Shown in pieces: positions 38,567 to 49,294 of a stretch of 64,000 bases of DNA. Position 1 is the first letter of the stretch; each line of letters opens with the position of its first letter. The notes beneath the pieces are model-generated. The model made no database searches. It worked only from the letters and a program-made list of their open reading frames with translations, and was not told the DNA's origin. A program made the position numbers and the translations under genes. The stretch comes from CBDIHH01 sp965279095 (GTDB lineage: Bacteria > Pseudomonadota > Alphaproteobacteria > Caulobacterales > Caulobacteraceae). The DNA lies in NCBI GenBank assembly GCA_965279095.1, contig CBDIHH010000005.1, positions 558,001 to 622,000 on the forward strand. The letters run 5' to 3'.

Positions 38567-38872
38567 TCAGTCGAAGATGTCGAACAGGTCGAACCCGCGC
38601 TTCTTCTTGTGGTAGCGCGGATCATAGCCGCCGCGATGGTCGTCGCGGTGACGCTCGTCGCGGCGGTAGTCGTCGCGATAGGGCGGCGGCGCGGGCTGTG
38701 GGTAGGCCTGGCGCGGGGGCTCGGCCCGGGGCGGATCGTCATCACGGCTGACGGCCATCAGCTTCTCCAGCTCGCCGCGATCCAACCAGACGCCGCGGCA
38801 CGTGGGGCACATGTCGAAGGCGACGCCGGCGCGATCGACCGTCTGCATGGGGGCATTATCGTTAGGGCACAT
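38567..38872 (-). CDS. TFIIB-type zinc ribbon protein
   Basis: 101 residues from the chosen start MCPNDNAPMQTVDRAGVAFD. The zinc ribbon uses two Cys at the start (one in MCPND) and CPTCRGVWLDRGELEKLM, a zf-TFIIB family signature. The rest is a disordered region full of Arg, Asp, Pro and Tyr (DDYRRDERHRDDH) ending FDLFDIFD, which may be a short linear binding motif. Function unknown. The start is set by the family; the frame is open for 52 more codons upstream. Transcribed with htpX, which suggests a link to membrane-protein quality control. Confidence 0.8.
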   Translation of the reverse strand: MCPNDNAPMQTVDRAGVAFDMCPTCRGVWLDRGELEKLMAVSRDDDPPRAEPPRQAYPQPAPPPYRDDYRRDERHRDDHRGGYDPRYHKKKRGFDLFDIFD

Positions 38873-39063
38873 CAGCAAGGGCACAGGGCAGCCTCCTCGT
38901 TCATCCGAGGGTGGCCCGCCGCGCAATCTGGAATTAGATGTGGACCCAGTCGCGACCATCGAGCTCACCCGATGCGGTCCGACATCACGACCATCAAGGT
39001 CGCCAGAGGGGCCCGGTCCCGCCCGCATGAAATGGCGAAGGTTGGCCGCCGTTTCAAGATGCG

Positions 39064-40173
39064 TCAGGGACTGACGATGCGACCCCCGGCCATCGGTCGC
39101 GGCGCCCCGGTCGTGCCGGGAAACGAGATCGGCAGGCCCCGGGCGGTCCGCGCCGCCAGATAGGCGAAGGCCTCCGCCTCGATGGCGTCGCCGCGCCAGC
39201 CGAGATCCTCCGCGCTGTGAACCGCCATCGCGACCCGTGCGACGATGGCCTCGACCAGGGCGGGGTTATGCCGGCCGCCGCCGCACAGTATCAGCGCTTG
39301 CGGCCGCTCCGCGCAGGCCTCCGTCGCCAGGGCCACCGCCGCGGCGGCGAAGGCGGTCAGGGTGGCGGCGCCGTCCTCCACCGATAGGCCCTCGACCAGA
39401 TCAAAGGCGAAGTCGTAGCGGTCGAGGGACTTGGGGCCGCGCACGGCGAAATAGGGGGCGGCCAGATAGGCCGCGACGATGTCCTCGCGCACAGACCCGG
39501 CGCGGGCCAGGGCGCCGTCCTGGTCATAGCGCCGCCCGGTCCGCCCCTGCATCCACAGGTCGATCATGCCGTTGGCGGGGCCGGTGTCGAAGGCCTCCAG
39601 GGCGCCGTCGCGGGGTATGAGGGTGATGTTGCCGACGCCTCCCAGGTTCAGGACCGCCGCCGGGGCGGCAAGGCCCGAGGCGGCCGCCCGCGCCGCATGA
39701 TAGATCGGGGCCAGCGGCGCCCCCTGCCCGCCCGCCGCCACGTCGGCGGTGCGGAAGTCGAAGGCGACGGGCAGGCCGAAGGCCCGGGCCAGGGCCCCGG
39801 CGTCGCCCAGTTGCACCGTCCGTCCCTCGGGTCGGCCGGCGATCGGCGGCTCGTGCAGCACCGTCTGGCCGTGGAAGCCCATCAGGTCCAGGTCGCCGGG
39901 GGTCAGCCCATGCTGGTCCAGAAAGCCTTCCGCCGCCGCAATATGCTCGGCGGCGATGGCGCGGCCGGCCTCCAGGAACACCCCCGGCTCGGGCTGTCCG
40001 CGCGGCCAGGCCCGCGCCGCGGCGGTGGCCTCTTCGATGACGGCCCGGGTCTGGGCGCTCATCTTGCGCTCGCCGGCGGGGCCGAAGCGGTGGATGACCT
40101 CGCCGTCGGTCTCCAGCACCGCCATGTCGACGGCGTCGAGGGAGGTGCCGCTCATGAATCCCAGGACTCTCAT
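39064..40173 (-). CDS. anmK: anhydro-N-acetylmuramic acid kinase
   Basis: 369 residues. The N-terminal ATPase motif is VLGFMSGTSLDAVDMAV; further on GFHGQTVLHEPP, LNLGGVGNITLIP with the GGVxN loop, FDTGPANGMIDLWM, and ILCGGGRHNPALVEAI near the end. It phosphorylates 1,6-anhydroMurNAc from peptidoglycan recycling to give MurNAc-6-phosphate. The start at 40173 has an AAGGGA Shine-Dalgarno 3 bases before ATG; an upstream ATG at 40191 (MAVKGPMRVLGF) is an alternative. Divergent from tyrS. The amidase and PBP1A genes further along also act on peptidoglycan, though not in an operon with it. Confidence 0.93.
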   Translation of the reverse strand: MRVLGFMSGTSLDAVDMAVLETDGEVIHRFGPAGERKMSAQTRAVIEEATAAARAWPRGQPEPGVFLEAGRAIAAEHIAAAEGFLDQHGLTPGDLDLMGFHGQTVLHEPPIAGRPEGRTVQLGDAGALARAFGLPVAFDFRTADVAAGGQGAPLAPIYHAARAAASGLAAPAAVLNLGGVGNITLIPRDGALEAFDTGPANGMIDLWMQGRTGRRYDQDGALARAGSVREDIVAAYLAAPYFAVRGPKSLDRYDFAFDLVEGLSVEDGAATLTAFAAAAVALATEACAERPQALILCGGGRHNPALVEAIVARVAMAVHSAEDLGWRGDAIEAEAFAYLAARTARGLPISFPGTTGAPRPMAGGRIVSP

Positions 40174-40251
40174 GGGTCCCTTGACTGCCATGCAGGCCCG
40201 CCGGTAGCTAGGCGCCATGATCGTCCAGCCCGCCCGCCTCGGCCCGTACTA

Positions 40252-40274
40252 CCGCCCGCTCAGCTAGCGGGCGG
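40252..40274. repeat. GC-rich hairpin in the anmK-tyrS gap
   Basis: CCGCCCGCT and AGCGGGCGG form a perfect 9-bp stem with a 5-base loop, 85 bases upstream of tyrS. No T-run. Possibly a leader structure of tyrS. Confidence 0.5.
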
Positions 40275-40358
40275 CTGCGATCTCGCGCCGCCACTCGCTG
40301 GCGACGCGGTTTCCTTCGATGGAAGACGCCCGCCGGCATCCCTGCTAACGGAGCCGCC

Positions 40359-41621
40359 ATGAGCGACGAGGCCTTCAAGTCCGACTTCCTGCGCACCCTG
40401 CAGGCGCGCGGCTATATCCACCAGATCACCCACCCGTCCGAGCTGGACGCGGCGGCCGCCGGCGGCGTTGTCAGCGGCTACATCGGCTTTGACGCCACCG
40501 CCCCCAGCCTGCACGTGGGCTCGCTGATCCAGATCATGATGCTGCGCCGCCTGCAGCAGGCCGGCGGCCGGCCCGTGGTGATCATGGGCGGCGGCACCAC
40601 CAAGATCGGCGATCCCACCGGCAAGGACGCCTCGCGCCCGCAGCTCACCGACGAGACGATCGCCGCCAACATCGCCTCGATCCGGACCGTCTTCGAGACC
40701 TTCCTGACCTTCGGCGACGGCCCCACCGACGCGGTCATGATCGACAACGACGCCTGGCTGTCGCGCTACGGCTACGTCGAGTTCCTGAGGGAATACGGCA
40801 CCCACTTCACCATCAACCGCATGCTGAGCTTCGACTCGGTCAAGCTGCGCCTCGAGCGCGAGCAGCCCATGACCTTCCTCGAGTTCAACTACATGCTGAT
40901 GCAGTCGGTGGACTTCCTCGAGCTGAACCGCCGGCAAGGCGTGACCCTGCAGATGGGCGGCTCCGACCAGTGGGGCAACATCGTCTCGGGCGTCGACCTG
41001 GTGCGGCGGGTGGACGGCAAGGCCGCCTTTGGCCTGACGACGCCTCTGCTGACCACGGCGTCCGGCGGCAAGATGGGCAAGACCGCGGACGGCGCCATCT
41101 GGCTGAACGCGGCGCAGCTGGCGCCCTACGCCTACTGGCAGTTCTGGCGCAACGTCGACGACGCCGACGTCGGCCGCTTCCTGCGCCTGTTCACCGACCT
41201 GCCCCTCCAGGACATCGCCCGGCTGGAGCGCCTCGACGGCGCGGCCATCAACGACGCCAAGAAGGTGCTGGCCGACGAGGCCACCACCCTGCTGCACGGC
41301 GCGGACGAGGCGGCCAAGGCGCGGGCCGCGGCCGACAGCAACTTCGGCGGCGGCCTGACCTCGGCGGATACGCCCACGGTGGTCGCGACCCCCGCCGATT
41401 GCGCCGAACCGCGCCGCAACGCCGCCCTCGTCGCCCTGTCGGGCCTGGTGTCGTCGCAGTCCGAGGCGCGCCGCAAGATCGCCGAGGGCGCCATCCGCAT
41501 CAACGATCAGAAGATCGACGATCCGGACGCCTTGCGCCCCTGGACCGACGTCGATCCCGACCTGGGCGCCTTCAAGGTTCAGCTCGGCAAGAAGAAGATC
41601 GTCCTGCTAAAGCCAAGCTGA
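40359..41621 (+). CDS. tyrS: tyrosyl-tRNA synthetase
   Basis: 420 residues, class I aminoacyl-tRNA synthetase. HIGH-type motif is LHVGSL in APSLHVGSLIQIMML near residue 48; tyrosine-binding segments include GGGTTKIGDPTGKDASRP and QMGGSDQWGNIVSG; the KMSKS loop is KMGKTADG near residue 232. The C-terminal S4-like domain (SEARRKIAEGAIRINDQKI) binds tRNA. Preceded by GGAG 5 bases before ATG. The peroxiredoxin gene begins 32 bases downstream and is probably co-transcribed. Confidence 0.97.
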   Translation: MSDEAFKSDFLRTLQARGYIHQITHPSELDAAAAGGVVSGYIGFDATAPSLHVGSLIQIMMLRRLQQAGGRPVVIMGGGTTKIGDPTGKDASRPQLTDETIAANIASIRTVFETFLTFGDGPTDAVMIDNDAWLSRYGYVEFLREYGTHFTINRMLSFDSVKLRLEREQPMTFLEFNYMLMQSVDFLELNRRQGVTLQMGGSDQWGNIVSGVDLVRRVDGKAAFGLTTPLLTTASGGKMGKTADGAIWLNAAQLAPYAYWQFWRNVDDADVGRFLRLFTDLPLQDIARLERLDGAAINDAKKVLADEATTLLHGADEAAKARAAADSNFGGGLTSADTPTVVATPADCAEPRRNAALVALSGLVSSQSEARRKIAEGAIRINDQKIDDPDALRPWTDVDPDLGAFKVQLGKKKIVLLKPS

Positions 41622-41653
41622 AGCCCGACCGAGGCACGAGACAAGGAGCTGTC

Positions 41654-42121
41654 ATGACCATCGAAGCCGGAACCCCCGCCCCCGCGTTCGACCTGCCGTC
41701 GGATGAGGGCGACGCCCTGACCCTGGCCGGGCTCAAGGGCAAGACCGTGGTGCTCTACTTCTATCCCAAGGACGACACCTCCGGCTGCACCAGCGAGGCC
41801 CAGGGCTTCACCGCCGCCGCGGCGGATTTCGCCAAGGCCGGGGCGGTGGTGGTCGGGGTGTCGCGGGACTCCGTGAAGAGCCACGCCAAGTTCCGCGGCA
41901 AATACGACCTCGATGTGCGGCTGGGCTCGGACGAGAGCGGCGCGGTCACCGAGGCCTACGGCGTCTGGGTCGAGAAGAGCATGTATGGCCGCCAGTATAT
42001 GGGCATCGAGCGCGCCACCTTCCTGATCGACCGCGACGGCGTGGTGCAGCGGGTCTGGCGCAAGGTGAAGGTGCCCGGTCACGTGCAGGAGGTTCTCGCC
42101 GCGGCCCAGGCCCTGGCCTAG
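41654..42121 (+). CDS. bcp: BCP/PrxQ family peroxiredoxin
   Basis: 155 residues. Thioredoxin-fold peroxidase with YFYPKDDTSGCTSEAQGF around the peroxidatic Cys45. PrxQ enzymes usually have a resolving Cys five residues later; here that position is Gln, and no other Cys occurs in the chain, so it is a 1-Cys form that needs an outside thiol for recycling. Shine-Dalgarno AAGGAG 6 bases upstream. It reduces hydroperoxides in the cytosol. Follows tyrS. The promoter region of the next operon begins after its stop. Confidence 0.94.
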   Translation: MTIEAGTPAPAFDLPSDEGDALTLAGLKGKTVVLYFYPKDDTSGCTSEAQGFTAAAADFAKAGAVVVGVSRDSVKSHAKFRGKYDLDVRLGSDESGAVTEAYGVWVEKSMYGRQYMGIERATFLIDRDGVVQRVWRKVKVPGHVQEVLAAAQALA

Positions 42122-42296
42122 GTTCGGCTGGGTCCAACCAAGGTGCGATGGGTTGTCGCAGGGGGCGACTCAGCCTCTAATTGAGGCGTTGATAGTCTTC
42201 CGCCTCGGCTGAGCGTCGGTGGCGTGAAAAAGGTTGCGCCAAGCTTAAGCGTGGTTGCATATCGCCGGCAGCGTTTAAGCCGCCAGCGACGGGCCT

Positions 42297-43451
42297 ATGA
42301 GCAACGAGCGACTAGCACGCCTCCAGCAGTTCATCGAAGACCTGTTCCCGGAACGGCACATCTACATCCGCTCGGGCGGAGAGATGCGCGGCCTGGTCCT
42401 CACCACGGGGCGTCAGGCCGCCGCCGCCGCCGGCGTCGCCGCCCTCGCCCTTTGGGTGGGCCTGTGCACGGCCGCCATGATGATCAACGCCCTGTCGGTC
42501 GGCTCCGTCGACCAGGAGGCGCTCAAGACCAAGGCCTATTACGAGCGCCTGATCGCCGACCGCCAGGCCCGCCTGAACAGCGCCGTGGCCCAGCTCAGCG
42601 ACACCTCCGGCGGCATCGACGAGCTGGCCGCCACCGTCGAGAAACGGCATGTCGCCCTGGCCATGCTGCTGTCCAGCGCCAAGGACGCCCCCGGCGCCGC
42701 CCGGGCCCTGGCCCCGATCGTCCCCACCCTCGCCGACGCCTCGCCCATCCATCGGGTGCGCTCGGTGCTGATGGACCAGGAGCGACTGATCACCCAGGCG
42801 GAGACCTTCGCCGACAGCCGGGCCGAGCGCCTGCGGGTGGCCTTCCGCCTGGCAGGCCTGAACCCCTCCTCCTACAGCGCCAGCGGCGAGGGCCTCGGCG
42901 GCCCCCTCATCGAGGCCAAGGACCCGCGCGCCCTGGCCGCCATCCTGGACGTCGACGAGGAGTTCGCCGCCCGCATTCACAACGCCGCCGCCAACATGTC
43001 GCACATGCGCAGCATGGCCGTGGCCGCCGCCCGCCTGCCGCTGGACAAGCCGACGGCCGCGGGGGTCAAGACCAGCGGCTTTGGCGTGCGCTTCGACCCC
43101 TTCACCGGCCGGCCGGCCCTTCACGCGGGCCTGGATTTCGGCGGCGGGCTGGGCACGGCCATCTATGTTACCGCGCCGGGGATCGTCTCCTTCACCGGCG
43201 TGCGCTCGGGCTACGGCAATGTCGTGGAGGTCGACCACGGCGGCGGCTTCAAGACCCGCTACGCCCACCTGTCCTCCATCGCCGTCCATGTGGGCGAGCG
43301 CGTGGCGCTTGGCGAGAGAATTGCAGCCATGGGCTCCACGGGCCGCTCCACTGGCCCGCACCTGCACTATGAGGTGTGGGTCAATGGCCGGGCCCAGAAC
43401 CCGGACCGCTTTGTAAGGGCTGGCGAGTATGTTCACGAAGCAACAAGCTAA
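42297..43451 (+). CDS. membrane-anchored M23 peptidoglycan endopeptidase (LmdC-like)
   Basis: 384 residues. A short cytosolic N-terminus (MSNERLARLQQFIEDLFPER then HIYIRSGGEMRGLVL) precedes one membrane segment (AAAAGVAALALWVGLCTAAM), a periplasmic helical region with coiled-coil character, and a LytM/M23 domain near residues 275-370 with zinc ligands in HAGLDFG and HLHYEVWVNG. Such enzymes cut peptide cross-bridges of peptidoglycan. The cytosolic tip resembles that of LmdC, an M23 peptidase that cooperates with bactofilin in stalked or budding alphaproteobacteria. The bactofilin gene overlaps its 3' end by 23 bases. Confidence 0.9.
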   Translation: MSNERLARLQQFIEDLFPERHIYIRSGGEMRGLVLTTGRQAAAAAGVAALALWVGLCTAAMMINALSVGSVDQEALKTKAYYERLIADRQARLNSAVAQLSDTSGGIDELAATVEKRHVALAMLLSSAKDAPGAARALAPIVPTLADASPIHRVRSVLMDQERLITQAETFADSRAERLRVAFRLAGLNPSSYSASGEGLGGPLIEAKDPRALAAILDVDEEFAARIHNAAANMSHMRSMAVAAARLPLDKPTAAGVKTSGFGVRFDPFTGRPALHAGLDFGGGLGTAIYVTAPGIVSFTGVRSGYGNVVEVDHGGGFKTRYAHLSSIAVHVGERVALGERIAAMGSTGRSTGPHLHYEVWVNGRAQNPDRFVRAGEYVHEATS

Positions 43452-43890
43452 ACACGGTCCCGCCAAGGGACAGTTGCCCTCCCCCCTGGGCGGTGACCAG
43501 TCCTCGACCCGCAAGCCGCCCCGCGTCGCGTCCGTGATCGCCGACGACATGACCATCGAGGGCGGCGTCACCGGCGACGGCGAGCTGCACGTGGATGGGG
43601 TGGTCAAGGGCGACATCCGCATCGGCAAGCTGTCGCTGGGCGAGACCGGCCATATCGAGGGCAATGTCTACGCCGAGACGGTGGAGGCCCGCGGCCGCAT
43701 CGTCGGCTCGGTCACCGCCAAGACCGTGCGGCTGTTCGCCACCGCCTATGTGGACGGCGATGTCACCCACGAGCAGCTGGCCATGGAGACGGGGGCCTTC
43801 TTCCAGGGCCGCTCGCAGAAGTTCCAGCGCCCCGCCGCCGGCCCCAGCGGCGACGTCATCACCCTGCAGCCGATCAAGGCCGGGGAATAG
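43429..43890 (+). CDS. bacA: bactofilin (polymer-forming cytoskeletal protein)
   Basis: 153 residues. Unstructured N-terminus of about 35 residues rich in Lys, Pro and Ser, then a right-handed beta-helix with repeated Gly-Asp-x-x turns (MTIEGGVTGDGELHVDGVVK, IEGNVYAETVEARGRI), then a short tail. Bactofilins polymerise without nucleotide and bind membrane. In Caulobacter they recruit PbpC at the stalk. The ATG is inside the upstream peptidase gene (23-base overlap) with AAGGG 9 bases before it, so the two are translationally coupled and likely act together in local wall remodelling. Confidence 0.93.
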   Translation: MFTKQQAKHGPAKGQLPSPLGGDQSSTRKPPRVASVIADDMTIEGGVTGDGELHVDGVVKGDIRIGKLSLGETGHIEGNVYAETVEARGRIVGSVTAKTVRLFATAYVDGDVTHEQLAMETGAFFQGRSQKFQRPAAGPSGDVITLQPIKAGE

Positions 43891-43895
43891 CGGTC

Positions 43896-43953
43896 CGCGT
43901 GGTTCGAGACGCCTGCTTGGGAGCGCCCGTCAGGGCGCGTCTCGAACCACGCA
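43896..43953. repeat. intergenic palindromic repeat, family B copy 2 (short form)
   Basis: CGTGGTTCGAGACGC and GCGTCTCGAACCACG flank a GCTTGGGAGCGCCCGTCAGG centre. It lacks the CTCACCATGAC inner arms of the copy at 37508-37622, like an internally deleted form. Lies between the convergent bactofilin and prfB genes. Confidence 0.82.
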
Positions 43954-43960
43954 CACACCC

Positions 43961-45074
43961 CTAACCCTCGCGCGTCACCCCGACCCGCTGCGCCAGGGAC
44001 GCGCCCATGAAGGCGTCGAGGTCGCCGTCCAGCACCCCTTGGGTGTCCGATGTCTCCACGTCGGTGCGCAGGTCCTTGACCATCTGATAGGGCTGCAGGA
44101 CGTAGGAGCGGATCTGGTGGCCCCAGCCGATGTCGGTCTTGGCGTCTTCCAGGGCCTGGGCCGCCTGTTCCCGCTTCTGCAGCTCCAGCTCATACAGCCG
44201 CGCGCGCAGCATCTTCCACGCCTCCTCGCGGTTCTGGTGCTGTGAGCGCCCGGCCTGGCAGGCCACCGCCACCCCCGTGGGGATGTGGGTCAGGCGCACG
44301 GCCGAGTCCGTCTTGTTGATGTGCTGGCCGCCGGCGCCCGAGGCCCGGTAGGTGTCAGTGCGCACGTCCGAGGGGTTGATGTCGATCTCGATGGTGTCGT
44401 CGACCACCGGGAACACCCAGCAGGAGGCGAAAGAGGTGTGGCGCTTGGCGTTGCTGTCGAAGGGCGAGATGCGCACCAGCCGGTGCACCCCCGCCTCGGT
44501 CTTCAGCCAGCCGTAGGCGTTGGGCCCCTTGACCTGCAGGGTGGCGGACTTGATGCCGGCCTGCTCGCCCCCGGTCTCCTCGATCACGTCCACCGCATAG
44601 CCGTGCTGGGTCGCCCAGCGGGTATACATGCGCATGAGCATCAGGGCCCAGTCGTTGGACTCCGTGCCCCCGGCGCCGGAATTGATTTCCACATAGGCGT
44701 CGTTGGCGTCGGCCTCGCCGGACAGCAGGGCCTCCAGCTCGGCCCGGGCGGCGCGCTCCTTCAGGCCCTTCAGCTGGGCCCGGGCGTCCTCCAGGGAGCC
44801 CTCGTCGCCCTCCTCGTCCGCCATCTGGGCGAAGTCGACGGCGTCGTTCATCTCGCGCTCCAGCGCGTGGATGGTGTCGATCTGGCCCTGCAGACGGGTC
44901 CGCTCGCTCATCAGCGACTGGGCCTCGGCCGGTTTGTCCCAGAGGGTCGAGTCTTCGACCCTCGCGTTCAGTTCGTCGAGTTTACGTAGCGCGACATCCC
45001 AGTCAAAGACGCCTCCTGAGCAGGTCGATCGCCTGCTCGATGTCGGCCTTGGCCGCCTCGACATCCGCTCTCAT
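43961..45074 (-). CDS. prfB: peptide chain release factor 2, with programmed +1 frameshift
   Basis: The gene is read in two frames. From ATG at 45074 the first frame encodes 23 codons (MRADVEAAKADIEQAIDLLR then RRL) and ends at UGA 45003-45005. The recoding cassette is AGGAGG (45012-45017), CGT, CTT, TGA, C, the bacterial RF2 autoregulatory site. A +1 slip at CTT skips a base and continues DWDVALRKLDELNA to the stop at 43961, about 370 residues in all. Downstream are the anticodon-mimic loop and the GGQ motif in RASGAGGQHINKTDS near residue 250. RF2 reads UGA and UAA stops; low RF2 increases frameshifting and raises its own level. A caller using one frame would start wrongly near 45064. Confidence 0.96.
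45002..45017 (-). promoter_or_regulatory. RF2 programmed frameshift site
   Basis: Minus-strand order: AGGAGG internal Shine-Dalgarno-like element, 3-base CGT spacer, CTT slip codon, in-frame TGA stop followed by C. It matches the E. coli prfB layout, with AGGAGG in place of AGGGGG. The +1 reading frame gives GAC TGG GAT after the slip. Confidence 0.95.
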
Positions 45075-45137
45075 GGGTGAACTCCAAATCCGGTGGGCGC
45101 GCGGCATAGCGCGCGCGGCGGGCGATGACAACCTGGC

Positions 45138-47552
<2,415 letters not shown>

Positions 47553-47646
47553 GGAGGCGCTTTGAAGGCGCCCGCTCTCCAGAGGCTCTAGCGCGTGTCA
47601 GGGCCAACGCAAAGGCTCTAGGCGGCGCCCCTGTGGAGAAGCCGCC

Positions 47647-48870
47647 TCAGCGCGCCGCGTAGCGGACCTGGCGGGCGAAATAGGCGTCGATGGAATCACC
47701 CACGGCGTTCATCACGCGCGTGCGGTGGGCGGCGTTGTTGAGGCCCCGCTCGTCGTCCAGGTTGGACATGAAGCCCATCTCCATCAGCACCGCCGGCACA
47801 TCGGGGGCCAGCAGCACCACGAACCCGGCGTCGCGATGGCTGCGGCGCAGCAGGGTCGTCTTGTCGGAGATCTGCGACAGCAGCATCTCGGCGAAGGCGC
47901 CGGAGCGGTTCTTGGTCGCCCGCTGGGTCAGGTCGAGAAGGATCTGCTTCACCGCCCGATCGCGGCCTGGAAGATCGACATCGATGAAGGAGCCGCCGGA
48001 GAACACCCGGCGCGCCGCGCGGTCGGTGCCCTGTTCCGACAGGGTGTAGACCGTGGCGCCGCGGGTCTGGGCGTCGGCGGCGGCGTCGGCGTGCAGCGAG
48101 ATGAACAGGTCGGCGTTGGACTGGCGGGCGATCTGGACCCGGGTCTCGAGGGGCACATAGGCGTCCCGGTCGCGGGTCATCACCACCCGGTAGCGGCCGC
48201 TGGCCTCCAGACGGCGCTTGAGGGACCGGGCGGCCGCCAGGGTGACGTCCTTCTCCCGGCTCGACCGCCCCAGGGCGCCCGGATCGCTGCCGCCGTGGCC
48301 GGCGTCGATGACGATCACCTTCTTCAGGGCGATGGGGTTGGAGTCGGCGGCCGGCCGGGTCTGCAGGCTGGCGTTGATCAGGGCGTCGAGGGAATGCTCG
48401 GCGGGGCGCAGGACCGGCGGGGCCGGCCGCAGCGGCACATCGGCCACCACATCGATGACATAGCGATAGGTCGGCGCCCCCTGGCTCGGGGGCAACAGGA
48501 AGCGGCGCTTGATGCGGGCGTCGCGGGTCAGGTCGAGGGTGAGATTGGCGCCGCGGTCGAGTTTCCAGGCGCCGATCAGGCCGCTGCCCTGGCCATCCAT
48601 GCCGCCGGCGGCGGACAGCCGGTCGAACCGCAGCACCAGGCGGCGATCGCCGCGGTCCCCTGCGACCAGGCGGGCCGAGGTGGAGCGGTCGAGCTCGATG
48701 ACCATCCGGGTTTCCAGCTGGTCGCCGCCGAAGCGGACCTTGAGGACGCCCGCGGCGGCCGCGGCGGCCTGCCAGGCGACCCCGGCCGCGAGGATGCTCA
48801 GCGCACCGATGACCAGGGCGCATCGACCCCACGGGGTCCTCTTCACGCCCTGTTGTGCTTGCCCGCCCAT
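47647..48870 (-). CDS. amiC: N-acetylmuramoyl-L-alanine amidase (AmiC-type)
   Basis: 407 residues. A signal-like hydrophobic N-terminus (CALVIGALSILAAGVAWQAA) precedes an AMIN-type beta domain (residues about 40-150), then the amidase_3 catalytic domain with VIVIDAGHGGSDPGALG near 215, FISLHADAAADAQTRGATVY, and the last Glu in AVLMEMGFMSNLDDE. It removes stem peptides from MurNAc and is needed for daughter-cell separation. The start at 48870 has AGGA 6 bases upstream; the frame is open upstream for 80 codons with no likeness. Divergent from rne. Confidence 0.94.
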   Translation of the reverse strand: MGGQAQQGVKRTPWGRCALVIGALSILAAGVAWQAAAAAAGVLKVRFGGDQLETRMVIELDRSTSARLVAGDRGDRRLVLRFDRLSAAGGMDGQGSGLIGAWKLDRGANLTLDLTRDARIKRRFLLPPSQGAPTYRYVIDVVADVPLRPAPPVLRPAEHSLDALINASLQTRPAADSNPIALKKVIVIDAGHGGSDPGALGRSSREKDVTLAAARSLKRRLEASGRYRVVMTRDRDAYVPLETRVQIARQSNADLFISLHADAAADAQTRGATVYTLSEQGTDRAARRVFSGGSFIDVDLPGRDRAVKQILLDLTQRATKNRSGAFAEMLLSQISDKTTLLRRSHRDAGFVVLLAPDVPAVLMEMGFMSNLDDERGLNNAAHRTRVMNAVGDSIDAYFARQVRYAAR

Positions 48871-49294
48871 AATCCGTCCTGCATTCCGCGGGGATCCGCG
48901 GAAGGCGTCATTGGAAGCTAGCCGAGTGGACAATCGGTTAACCCGCGTCAACGATTGAGTTGTCCGCCGCGGCGCTTTCCTTTTGCGGCGGGTTGTTGCA
49001 GAGTCGCACAAGCGCGCAGGACGCCCCGCGATTTGCGAGAGTCCACCGCGCGCCGCCGCGCCGAGCGCTTTGCCGCCTCTGCGCAAATCCAGCCGATCCG
49101 CGCCGAACACGGCGCGTCAGGACAAAACTCCATGGGCAGCGCCTACGCCCCTTCCCGGCTCCTTGAGAGGCATTCCATGCTTCTGGGCGCCGCCGTGTTC
49201 GGAGCCGAACGCGGCACGGAGGGCGCGCGCCCCCTCAACACAACAGAACGGCCCCGGGAGCGCTGCTCCGGCGCGGGCCGTGGAGACTTCATCT
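48871..49294 (+). other. divergent amiC-rne region with structured rne leader
   Basis: 424 bases without a convincing gene. It contains a CCGCCGC/GCGGCGG hairpin near 48962-48988 and two near the rne start: GCCGTGTTCG/CGAACGCGGC (49192-49215, one G-U pair) and ACGGCCC...GGGCCGT (49248-49281). The last ends one base before the GGAG ribosome site of rne. Leader hairpins that bind RNase E and autoregulate rne are known in E. coli; a similar role is inferred. No clear promoter elements were identified. Confidence 0.5.
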
